A program made the position numbers and the translations under genes. DNA of 8,702 nt from JASHVB01 sp049522565 (GTDB taxonomy: Bacteria > Pseudomonadota > Alphaproteobacteria > Acetobacterales > Acetobacteraceae): assembly GCA_049522565.1 (NCBI GenBank), contig JBEKNT010000291.1, positions 1 to 8,702 of the forward strand, given 5' to 3'. The notes under the pieces are model-generated. The model ran no database searches, was not told the DNA's origin, and saw only the letters and a program-made list of their open reading frames with translations. Each line of letters starts with the position of its first letter. Within the stretch, counting starts at the first letter, position 1. This document shows, piece after piece, positions 1 through 6,415 of this stretch.

Positions 1-269
1 AGCAGGGCGATCTTGATGTTGGGAACGCGTGCGGCGAGCCAGGCGGCGGAGACGACCGGCGACGGGGTGAGAATGCGCGGGGAATAGTGGTGCTCGGAAA
101 CGCTGATCCAGTCGAAGCCGAGTTTTTCGACGAATTGCACGCGCTCGACCATGCCGCGGAAGGCTTCGGCGCCGGTGGCGGGATCGTAGGCGGCCGGCGG
201 TACCGGCCATTCGCGCGGGAGGTCGGGCGGCGGAACGTAGCGTCCGGTTTCGAAGTAGGAGATCTTCAT
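1..269 (-). CDS. LLM-class flavin-dependent oxidoreductase, N-terminal part (cut by window edge)
   Basis: This is the N-terminal 89 codons of a gene running off the left edge on the minus strand. I translated it by hand. It begins MKISYFETGRYVPPPD and continues with a helix carrying FRGMVERVQFVEKLGFDW (about residues 38-55), then ISVSEHHYSPRILTPSP (55-71) and ARVPNIKIAL (80-89). The order of first beta strand, amphipathic helix, 'FDWISVSEHHYS' and 'PNIKIAL' is the usual N-terminus of the bacterial luciferase-like monooxygenase (TIM-barrel) family, which uses reduced FMN/F420-type flavin to oxidise small organic substrates in the cytoplasm. The substrate cannot be told from this fragment. The ATG at 267-269 is preceded by a strong ribosome binding site, GGGAGG, 7 bases upstream (277-282), which fixes the start. 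It diverges from the orphan membrane protein at 571. The family call is fairly secure; anything finer is not. Confidence 0.8.
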   Translation of the reverse strand, partial: MKISYFETGRYVPPPDLPREWPVPPAAYDPATGAEAFRGMVERVQFVEKLGFDWISVSEHHYSPRILTPSPVVSAAWLAARVPNIKIAL

Positions 270-570
270 GGGTGTTCCTCCCGGCATGCGCGAGGCGGTG
301 GGGGCCAACTTTGTCGAGCTGTTATCCGACATTCCCGGGGATGTCGATGGCCGTGCGGCTCCGGTCGGCACCCTACCATTGGGAGACCGCACTCCATCAG
401 GCTGCCCTTGGCTTGCTATGCCGCAAACGGCTTCGTCCCGTCCAAGCGGCAACCATTTCTGGTGCAAAAGAGCAGAAAAGCCGCGACAAAAGCCTTGATC
501 GTTGAATTCAAGATGGATAGCGTACGAAACGTACATGGGGCTGAAATGTTACTGAATCGGAGATCAGGCT
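270..570. other. Intergenic region between divergent genes
   Basis: About 300 bases with no convincing gene. Several short frames cross it on both strands, but none has a ribosome binding site joined to a recognisable protein, and the longest plus-strand one runs antisense through the oxidoreductase. Base composition drops from about position 460 onward, continuing into the AT-richer gene at 571. A short dyad, GTACG-AAA-CGTAC, lies at 522-534, about 36 bases before the GTG start of the next gene. It could be an operator, but it is short enough to be chance. I see no clear sigma-70 promoter pair. Confidence 0.5.
277..282 (-). promoter_or_regulatory. Ribosome binding site of the flavin oxidoreductase gene
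   Basis: On the minus strand this reads GGGAGG and lies 7 bases before the ATG at 269-267. It matches the anti-Shine-Dalgarno core and supports that start codon. Confidence 0.75.
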
Positions 571-1416
571 GTGCCATCGATAGACCGCATACTTGGGATC
601 GTGGGTGTGGTACTTGCTGTGGTTGGGCTGGTGGCGGCTTGGTATTTCTATCGGGCTTCCCTGCCAACACGCATTCCGACTTTTCTGGTTGATCCTGTAC
701 GAGCCACACTCGTCGATCGTAGCGATTCGGCCTCCGACATCACAATATTTTATAAAGGACATCCTATTGGCCCAAGAGCGGTAAACGTCGTTAGAATATA
801 TTTCTGGAATGGTGGCAATACACCGATAATGAAGACAGACGTACTGCAGACATTGGCCGTGGAAGTGACCGGCACCTCGGAGATACTCGATACCAAAATA
901 CTGCAAGTTAGCCGCACTCTGACCGGTGTCGCATTTTCCCCCCAGGGGGGCGCGCCGAACAGTGCTGCCGTTACGTTTGATCTTTTGGAACCCGACGACG
1001 GAGCAGCACTACAGATCATCTACGCTGGTCCGAGAGATGCTGAGTTGAAGTTTTCTGGCGTGACCATCGGGGCTGCGCAACCCACAATATTGTCACCAAA
1101 CGTTCCTTATCAGAAAATTGTCAGACAGTTATCCCCTTGGTTAGGAATGATTGCGAGATTTGCCGGCGTGCTGGCCTATGTGTTCATATTTTTCGCATTT
1201 GCCGTGCAGATGATCGCCATGACTCCTCCCGCCGGGCGCTTTGTCTACCGACGAATCTTTCGAAGTCAGCAAACGGATGACGAAATCGAAGAATCCGCCA
1301 GGAGGATTCTCCCGTACGCGATGGGTGTAATGATGGTTGGTGTGGCTTATCTGGTGCTGGTGCCAGCTAATCCTCTTCAAGGACAGGTGCCAGCCGCGCT
1401 CATTCTAAGCAGCTAA
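571..1416 (+). CDS. Hypothetical membrane protein with three predicted transmembrane segments
   Basis: I do not recognise this 281-residue protein. A hydrophobic helix (about residues 6-27, IDRILGIVGVVLAVVGLVAA) is followed by a soluble region of about 160 residues that looks beta-rich. This region includes VNVVRIYFWNGGNTPI (71-86), a pattern resembling the 'NxGxxPI' beta-sandwich segment found in various uncharacterised bacterial membrane proteins. A second strong hydrophobic segment spans about 190-217 (WLGMIARFAGVLAYVFIFFA and following). A charged, basic then acidic loop (RRIFRSQQTDDEIEESARR, 227-245) leads to a third segment at about 246-265. The GTG start has GGAG 8 bases upstream (559-562), and an in-frame stop at 553-555 rules out a longer product. 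Composition is clearly AT-richer than the neighbours: rows 721-780, 781-840 and 1081-1140 hold 28, 23 and 25 G+C of 60. That suggests recent acquisition, though no mobility gene is visible. The gene is convergent with the MFS transporter and has no obvious operon partner. Topology and function are inference. Confidence 0.75.
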   Translation: MPSIDRILGIVGVVLAVVGLVAAWYFYRASLPTRIPTFLVDPVRATLVDRSDSASDITIFYKGHPIGPRAVNVVRIYFWNGGNTPIMKTDVLQTLAVEVTGTSEILDTKILQVSRTLTGVAFSPQGGAPNSAAVTFDLLEPDDGAALQIIYAGPRDAELKFSGVTIGAAQPTILSPNVPYQKIVRQLSPWLGMIARFAGVLAYVFIFFAFAVQMIAMTPPAGRFVYRRIFRSQQTDDEIEESARRILPYAMGVMMVGVAYLVLVPANPLQGQVPAALILSS

Positions 1417-1520
1417 ACTGGCAACTGGTTTTTAGCCTGCTTCGGCCATACGAAGGGATCCCGGATGTCGCTAGCTGACTGGCGCGCCGGTCCCACGCAA
1501 TGCCGGGCGATCGGCCGCTG

Positions 1521-2921
1521 CTATTGCGTCGCCGCCTCCGGCGCCAGTTCCACCGCCGGCGACGCGGTCAACGTGCTGTCGATCTCCCCGATTGTGCGAC
1601 CTTTCGTCTCGATCCCGATGAACCAGATCGCGACGGCGGCAACCAGGTACCAGAAGCCGAAGTAATTCATCGCCGGGATCAGCGCGTCGAGCGTCGCCTT
1701 CGGCGAAACGAAATTGTCGGAACCGGCGATCACCGCCAGCCCGGCCGGGCCGATGAACTTGCCGAGATTGCCGAAGCCATAGCCGAGCCCCATCCCGCTG
1801 GCGCGCAATCTCGACGGCCAGACCTCCGCCATGTACGGACCGACGATCGCGTAGTTGCCGCTGCCGAAGAAGCTCTGCGCCAGGATCATCACGTAGAAGA
1901 TCGACACGCCGCCGATATAGACATTGTTGAGGTATCCCGCGGCCGACATCGTCGCCGCCCCGATGACGCAGCTTATCACCACCGCGGGCCGGCGCCCCAG
2001 CGCGTCGGACATCCAGGAACAGAACAGGCGGCCGAAGATGGAAATCGCGCCGACCCAGATGATCAGATACGATGCCTGGTTGGCATTGATCTTCAGCACC
2101 AGCACGAACAACGTGGTCATCCACAGGCTCAGCCCGACGGTGCCGGTCTGGCTGATGCCGGTGAGGCAGGCTGCCGCCAGGCTGCGCGGGTATTTGAACA
2201 GCTCACGCCACGCGGTCTTTTGCACCGCCGCCACGGTCGTGGGCAATTGGATCGATGCGGGATCGACCTGCAACGCCCAGGCCAGCGACTTGCGCGCTTC
2301 GTCGATGCGCCCCTTGCCGATCAGCCAATGCGGCGACTCCGGCACCCAGGCGCGGATCAGCAGCGTCAGCAGCGCCGGGATCAGGCCAACCACGAACAGG
2401 CCGCGCCAGCCGACGGAAGGCTCCAGGAAGGCCCCCGCCAGGGCGCCCAGCAGCGTGCCCGCCGGCAACAGGCTGGTCGTCACCCCGGTGACCCAGCCGC
2501 GTTTATAGGCCGGCACGAACTCCTGCACGATCGCGATATCGACGGTGTAGAGACCGGTCACGCCCATGCCGACAAAGAACCGGCAGATCGACAGGAACAG
2601 CCAGCCGTGATCCGGGGTGAACGCCATGGCTCCGGTGGCGATGGAGAAGTTCAGTACGGTGAGGATCATTACCGAGCGCCGGCCGATCCGGTCGGCCATC
2701 CAACCCCAGAACAGCGAGCCGAGCGGCGCGCCGATGCCGGACGAGAGCAGAATTGCCCCCGACTGCCCATAGGTCAGATGCCAGCCGCCGACGATGAACG
2801 CCAGGACGAAGCCGATCAGATAGAAATCGAAGAAGTCGAGCATGTCGCCGATCGTCGCCGCGGCGAAGATCTTCCATTGGTTTGCAGTCAGCGATTTCTG
2901 CCGCTCCAGGTATTCCAGCAT
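1521..2921 (-). CDS. MFS transporter, metabolite:H+ symporter type
   Basis: This is a 466-residue inner-membrane secondary transporter with about 12 hydrophobic segments. GDMLDFFDFYLIGF (25-38) is the acidic first helix typical of aromatic-acid and metabolite:H+ symporters. GWMADRIGRR (73-82) is MFS motif A in the loop between helices 2 and 3, repeated as SDALGRRPA (305-313) between helices 8 and 9. PESPHWLIGKGRIDEA (194-209) resembles the central-loop sugar-porter signature, and ETKGRTIGEID (438-448) resembles the C-terminal one. EVWPSRLRASGMG (366-378) is also typical. The substrate is probably an organic acid, aromatic acid or sugar-like metabolite and cannot be resolved. I chose the ATG at 2919-2921 because GGGAGG lies 7 bases upstream (2929-2934); an in-frame ATG at 2969 would add 16 basic residues and lacks a comparable site. 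The permease gene upstream on the same strand is 272 bases away, so a shared operon is possible but not shown. Confidence 0.88.
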   Translation of the reverse strand: MLEYLERQKSLTANQWKIFAAATIGDMLDFFDFYLIGFVLAFIVGGWHLTYGQSGAILLSSGIGAPLGSLFWGWMADRIGRRSVMILTVLNFSIATGAMAFTPDHGWLFLSICRFFVGMGVTGLYTVDIAIVQEFVPAYKRGWVTGVTTSLLPAGTLLGALAGAFLEPSVGWRGLFVVGLIPALLTLLIRAWVPESPHWLIGKGRIDEARKSLAWALQVDPASIQLPTTVAAVQKTAWRELFKYPRSLAAACLTGISQTGTVGLSLWMTTLFVLVLKINANQASYLIIWVGAISIFGRLFCSWMSDALGRRPAVVISCVIGAATMSAAGYLNNVYIGGVSIFYVMILAQSFFGSGNYAIVGPYMAEVWPSRLRASGMGLGYGFGNLGKFIGPAGLAVIAGSDNFVSPKATLDALIPAMNYFGFWYLVAAVAIWFIGIETKGRTIGEIDSTLTASPAVELAPEAATQ

Positions 2922-2928
2922 TACTTTG

Positions 2929-2934
2929 CCTCCC
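2929..2934 (-). promoter_or_regulatory. Ribosome binding site deciding the MFS start
   Basis: This reads GGGAGG on the minus strand, 7 bases before the ATG at 2921-2919. It favours the 466-residue product over the 482-residue one that starts at 2969. Confidence 0.7.
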
Positions 2935-3193
2935 AGCCAGCGCGTATAACGTTTTTGTTTGTTTGGCACGACGATGACGCTGCGCGGGGCGCATTACTCG
3001 GACGGGCGCCCGCTTTTGTTGCAGGTTCGACGGATTGCCGCCGAGCGTCAAGCGTCGATTGCGGCGAAGCGATGCAGCGGCACGTCAAGCCGGATCGCGC
3101 ATCGCGTTCCGCCGGTGTCCGGACGCAACGCCACTGCCCCGGTCTGGCCGGGCATCAGCGCGGTGCATGCGACAACCAACGCGATCAGGCTCG
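2935..3193. other. Intergenic region between permease and MFS genes
   Basis: No secure gene is present. The AT-rich patch at about 2941-2965 (minus strand: TTATAC inside a run of A-rich sequence) could hold the MFS gene's promoter, but I see no matching -35 element. In the permease-proximal part, a minus-strand open frame ending with TGA at 3048-3050 has strong G/C preference at third positions and reads like a signal peptide (LIALVVACTALMPGQTGA). It has no good start codon, so I do not call it a gene; see the findings. Confidence 0.4.
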
Positions 3194-4651
3194 TCAGCCG
3201 GTGGGAGCCTCCGGCACCACGCTATGCCGGTGTCCATAGCCGAAATAGATCGCCAGGCCGATGGCCAGCCACACCACCAGTCGCAGCCAGGTGGCCAGCG
3301 GCAGGCCGACCATCAACAGCAGTGAAAAGCCAACGCCAAGCAGGGGCACCCACGGTACAGCCGGGGTGCGGAACGGACGCTTCGTCCTTGGCGCGCTGCG
3401 CCGCAGATGGATCACCGCGATGCACACCAGCAGGAACGCAAACAGCGTCCCGATGCTGACCATCTCGCCGAGCAATCCGATCGGAAAGGCCGCCGCGATC
3501 AGCGCCACCACGACACCGATCAGCGCCTGGCTGGCGAATGGGGTGCGGAAACGCGGGTGCACCGTGCTGAAGAATTCCGGCAGCAGGCGGTCCTGCGCAA
3601 TCGAGAACAGGATGCGCGCCTGGCCGAACAGCAGGACGAAGATCACCGTGGTCAGCCCGGCAAGCGCGGCGAATTTCACCAGTACCGAGAGCCAGCCGAT
3701 GCCGGTCGCGTCGATCGCCACCGCCACCGGATCGGCGACTCCCAGCTTCTGGTAGGGCACCATACCGGTCATCACCAGCGCCATCAGGACGTAGAGGATC
3801 GTGCAAATGATCAGCGAGCCGAGGATGCCGATCGGCATGTCGCGCTGCGGATTTTTTGCCTCCTGCGCGGCGGTCGAGACGGCATCGAAACCGATATACG
3901 CGAAGAACACCACCGAGGCGCCGCGCAGGATGCCGCTCCAGCCGAAATTGCCGAAGCTGCCGGTGTTTTCCGGGATGAAGGGCGTCCAATGCGCCCGTTC
4001 AACGTAGAACGCACCGACGACGATGACGGCGCCGACAACGAACAGTTTGAACGCGACCATGATATTGTTGATGCGTGTCGATTCCCTGGTGCCGAACATC
4101 AGCAGGCCGGTGAGGGCGGCAACGATCAGCACGGCAGGCAGATTGAGAATGGCGGTAGTCGCGGTTCCGTCGGCCAGCTTCACGGCCTCGCCGGTCGCCT
4201 GCGCCCATTGTGCCGGAATGTGGATGCCGAAACTGCCGAGCAGACTGACGCAATAACCTGACCATCCGACAGCGACCGTGGCGGCGCCCATGCCGTATTC
4301 GAGTATCAGGTCCCAGCCGATGATCCAGGCAAATATCTCGCCGACGGTTGCATAGGCGTAGGTGTAGGCGCTCCCCGAAGCCGGGATCATCGCCGCCAGT
4401 TCGGCGTAGCAGAGGCCGACGAACGCGCAGGCGATACCGGACAGGATGAAGGACAAGGAGATCGCCGGGCCGGCATAGCTTGCGGCTGCCTTGCCGGTGA
4501 GGACGAAGATGCCGGCGCCGATGATGCAGCCGATGCCCAGCCCGACCAGCGAGAGGGGACCGAGCGTCTGCGTCAAACCCTTGCCGTGGCCTTCGGCGCT
4601 CGCGGCAATGGCCTGGAGCGATTTGCGGCCGGTATATCGCGCAATCGACAT
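3194..4651 (-). CDS. APC-family amino acid permease, cationic amino acid transporter-like
   Basis: This 485-residue inner-membrane permease has about 12 hydrophobic helices. GIGCIIGAGIFVLTG (39-53) is the broken first helix that binds the substrate's amino and carboxyl groups in the amino acid-polyamine-organocation superfamily. CYAELAAMIPASGSAYTYAY (81-100) is the conserved stretch of helices 2-3. The long block from FFAYIGFDAVSTAAQEAKNP (249-268) on to QRDMPIGI (269-276) is characteristic of the CAT/YhdG-like branch represented by GkApcT. FGQARILFSIAQDRLLPEFF (342-361) is the helix 8-9 region. Length is normal for the family. Import of amino acids by proton symport is expected; which amino acid is not readable. 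The ATG is preceded by AAGAGGA with about 8 bases of spacing. The gene is divergent from an M20 peptidase at 4928, so coupled peptide breakdown and amino acid uptake is a reasonable but unproven reading. Confidence 0.92.
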   Translation of the reverse strand: MSIARYTGRKSLQAIAASAEGHGKGLTQTLGPLSLVGLGIGCIIGAGIFVLTGKAAASYAGPAISLSFILSGIACAFVGLCYAELAAMIPASGSAYTYAYATVGEIFAWIIGWDLILEYGMGAATVAVGWSGYCVSLLGSFGIHIPAQWAQATGEAVKLADGTATTAILNLPAVLIVAALTGLLMFGTRESTRINNIMVAFKLFVVGAVIVVGAFYVERAHWTPFIPENTGSFGNFGWSGILRGASVVFFAYIGFDAVSTAAQEAKNPQRDMPIGILGSLIICTILYVLMALVMTGMVPYQKLGVADPVAVAIDATGIGWLSVLVKFAALAGLTTVIFVLLFGQARILFSIAQDRLLPEFFSTVHPRFRTPFASQALIGVVVALIAAAFPIGLLGEMVSIGTLFAFLLVCIAVIHLRRSAPRTKRPFRTPAVPWVPLLGVGFSLLLMVGLPLATWLRLVVWLAIGLAIYFGYGHRHSVVPEAPTG

Positions 4652-4927
4652 GCGCCGTCCTCTTGGTTGGGAAGGCCGGATTCCAGCGGTGAGTCAACCA
4701 TGACACACTGGCAACGGCAACGTGCGGCCGGGGGCGATCACAAGGTCAGGATTTGCACCGTAACAATTCAACATTTGCTTACCGAACCGGAAGGGACTAG
4801 CGCGCGCCTCGCCGTTGCGTGGCGTTATTGGATCGTTACGCGGCAGCCGGTGACCGCAAACCGGCATCGTTGCTGGCCCATCGCAGCGGGGTCTGCCATC
4901 ATGGGCAGATCAACCAAGGACCCTGAC
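4652..4927. other. Divergent intergenic region between permease and M20 peptidase
   Basis: This 276-base segment must hold promoters for both flanking genes. Its AT-richest part, about 4751-4785 (for example AACAATTCAACATTTGCTTA), is the likeliest promoter area. TTGCAC at 4753-4758 could be a -35 element for the plus strand, but no good -10 follows at the right distance. I see no clear operator or riboswitch. An open plus-strand frame crosses the whole region upstream of the peptidase start, but its translation has no conserved features. Confidence 0.4.
4916..4920 (+). promoter_or_regulatory. Ribosome binding site deciding the M20 peptidase start
   Basis: AAGGA, 7 bases before the ATG at 4928-4930. 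It supports this start over in-frame ATGs at 4901 and 4961 and over the open frame reaching back to 4586. Confidence 0.65.
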
Positions 4928-6343
4928 ATGGCATCGCGGGACAGCGCCGTGGCGCGCGCTATGAGCTACTTCGACTCAAACCGCTTCCGCGACCATTTGG
5001 CGGAGCTCGTGGCGATTCCCAGCACCTCGCAGGACCCCGGCCACGCAGCCGACGTGGAACGCTATCTGGCCGGCGCGATCCAACCCTGGCTGGAGCGGAT
5101 GGGCTTTTCCGTGGAAATCCACCCGAACCCGGCTGTCGGCTTCGGCCCGATCCTGCTGGCCGAACGGTTGGAAGACCCTGCGCGGCCAACAGTATTGACC
5201 TACGGGCATGGCGACACGGTGCGCGGGCTGCACGATCAGTGGCGTGCGGGCCTGGACCCGTGGGCGCTGGTCGAGGAGGGCGATCGCTGGTACGGCCGCG
5301 GCACGGCGGACAACAAGGGCCAGCACGCCTTGAACCTTGCCGCCCTTCAAGCGGTGCAGGAGGAGCGGGGCGGCAAACTGGGGTTCAACCTCAAGCTGGT
5401 GCTGGAAACCAGCGAGGAACGCGGCTCGGTCGGTCTGCGCGAGTTCGTCGCCGCGCGGGGGGAAAAACTGGCGGCGGACGTGTTGATCGCCAGCGATGGT
5501 CCGCGGGTGATGCCCGATGTGCCCACAATCGCCACCGGCACGCGCGGCACGTTCCATTTCGACCTGGTGGTGGACCTGCGGCCGGGCGGCGTGCATTCAG
5601 GCCATTGGGGCGGGTTGACCACCGACCCCGCCGTGGTGCTGACCCACGCGCTGGGCGCGATCATCGACCGGCGGGGCAAGATCCTGGTGCGCGACTGGCT
5701 GCCGGCGAATGGCGTGCCGGCCAGCGTTCGCTCTGTGCTGGCCGGCTGCCCGGTGGGCGGCGGCGGCGAGGCAGCAACGATCGATGCCGAGTGGGGTGAG
5801 CCCGGGCTGACCTCGGCGGAGAAGATCTTCGGCTGGAACAGCTTCATCGTGCTGGCGATGGTGTCCGGCCGGCCGGAAAACCCGGTGAACGCGGTGGCGC
5901 CGAACGCAAGGGCGCACTGCCAGATCCGCTACACGGTGGACAGCGATCCCGCAGTGTTCGAGCCGGCGTTGCGGCGGCATCTGGATGCGGAGGGATTTGC
6001 CGATGTGCGGATCGAGAACGCTGGCATCCGCATGCCGGCGAGCCGCACCGACCCGGCGCATGCCTGGGTTGGCTGGACGGTTGCCAGCATGGAACGCACG
6101 CTCGGGCGGCACGTGCAGGTCATTCCGAACGCGTCCGGGGGCCTGCCGGGGGACGTGTTCGTCGATCATCTCGGCGTGCCGCTGGTCTGGGTGCCGCACA
6201 GCTATAACGGCTGCAAGCAGCACGGCCCGGACGAGCACCTGCTGATCGCCCCGGCGCGCGAGGGGATCGCGGCGTTTGCCGGGATCTGGTGGGATCTGGG
6301 CGAAAGCACCCCCTCGCCCGCTTCGCGGGAGAGGGTAGGGTGA
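4928..6343 (+). CDS. M20-family metallopeptidase (dipeptidase / amidohydrolase type)
   Basis: This 471-residue di-zinc hydrolase has the M20 signatures in order. YGHGDTV (92-98) gives the first metal ligand H94 and the adjacent D96. YGRGTADNKGQ (122-132) gives bridging D128. LETSEERGSVG (159-169) gives the catalytic E163 and metal ligand E164. ASDGPR (188-193) gives D190. GGVHSGHWGG (220-229) provides the dimerisation-domain histidine that reaches the active site. QHGPDEH (431-437) gives the last metal ligand. The lid domain spans roughly 200-335. The family hydrolyses dipeptides, N-acyl amino acids or carbamoylated amino acids, usually in the cytoplasm; no signal peptide is seen. The N-terminal start is set by AAGGA at 4916-4920. 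The family fold seems to end near GIWWDLG (452-458); the last 12 or so residues (STPSPASRERVG) are encoded by a palindromic repeat that supplies the stop codon. The exact substrate is unknown. Confidence 0.92.
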   Translation: MASRDSAVARAMSYFDSNRFRDHLAELVAIPSTSQDPGHAADVERYLAGAIQPWLERMGFSVEIHPNPAVGFGPILLAERLEDPARPTVLTYGHGDTVRGLHDQWRAGLDPWALVEEGDRWYGRGTADNKGQHALNLAALQAVQEERGGKLGFNLKLVLETSEERGSVGLREFVAARGEKLAADVLIASDGPRVMPDVPTIATGTRGTFHFDLVVDLRPGGVHSGHWGGLTTDPAVVLTHALGAIIDRRGKILVRDWLPANGVPASVRSVLAGCPVGGGGEAATIDAEWGEPGLTSAEKIFGWNSFIVLAMVSGRPENPVNAVAPNARAHCQIRYTVDSDPAVFEPALRRHLDAEGFADVRIENAGIRMPASRTDPAHAWVGWTVASMERTLGRHVQVIPNASGGLPGDVFVDHLGVPLVWVPHSYNGCKQHGPDEHLLIAPAREGIAAFAGIWWDLGESTPSPASRERVG

Positions 6344-6415
6344 GGGCGATGCGTGCGCCCCGTTGCACCCTCACCAGGCGCTTCGCGCCTACCTCTCCTG
6401 CGCAGCGGGAGAGGT
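6311..6415. repeat. Two inverted copies of a palindromic intergenic repeat (REP/BIME-like)
   Basis: The left copy contains an 11-bp hairpin, CCCTCGCCCGC (6311-6321), loop TTC, GCGGGAGAGGG (6325-6335) with one G-A mismatch, followed by TAGGGTGAGGG. The right copy is the same unit on the other strand: CCCTCACC (6368-6375) is the exact complement of GGTGAGGG (6339-6346), and ACCTCTCC...GGAGAGGT (6391-6415) corresponds to the GC-rich hairpin. The right copy carries an additional small hairpin, AGGCGC-TTC-GCGCCT (6376-6390), that the left copy lacks. A 21-base spacer separates the copies. Such units are commonly multicopy in GC-rich proteobacterial genomes. The number of copies in this genome cannot be known from the window. 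Confidence 0.75.

Noticed and set aside
522..534. Dyad GTACG-AAA-CGTAC upstream of the 571 gene as an operator
   Set aside because: Five-base arms are too short to distinguish from chance, and no regulator or second copy is visible. It is mentioned only in the intergenic entry.
87..692. Plus-strand open frame of 201 codons over the left end
   Set aside because: It runs antisense to the flavin oxidoreductase and overlaps the start of the 571 gene. The translation has no recognisable feature.
571..1416. Orphan membrane protein as part of a defence or toxin system
   Set aside because: There is no nuclease, toxin, immunity or partner gene nearby, and no motif supports such a role.
1417..1520. 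Terminator between the convergent 571 gene and MFS gene
   Set aside because: There is a TTTTT run at about 1429-1433, but the preceding sequence (AAACTGGCAACTGG) forms only a very weak stem and is better described as a short direct repeat of CTGG.
2922..2969. Upstream ATG extending the MFS protein by 16 residues
   Set aside because: The added residues are basic and unlike an MFS N-terminus, and the strong GGGAGG site sits before the internal ATG at 2921.
1500..3239. Plus-strand open frame of 579 codons across the MFS gene
   Set aside because: It is antisense to a transporter with clear family motifs. Its translation is rich in R, H, Q, D and A without hydrophobic structure or domains, as expected from the complementary strand of GC-rich coding DNA.
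3406..4261. Plus-strand frames of 284 and other codons across the permease
   Set aside because: They are antisense shadows of a permease that carries complete family motifs.
4586..4927. Open frame extending the M20 peptidase upstream into the permease gene
   Set aside because: It overlaps the divergent permease start, its translation has no conserved sequence, and AAGGA precedes the ATG at 4928.
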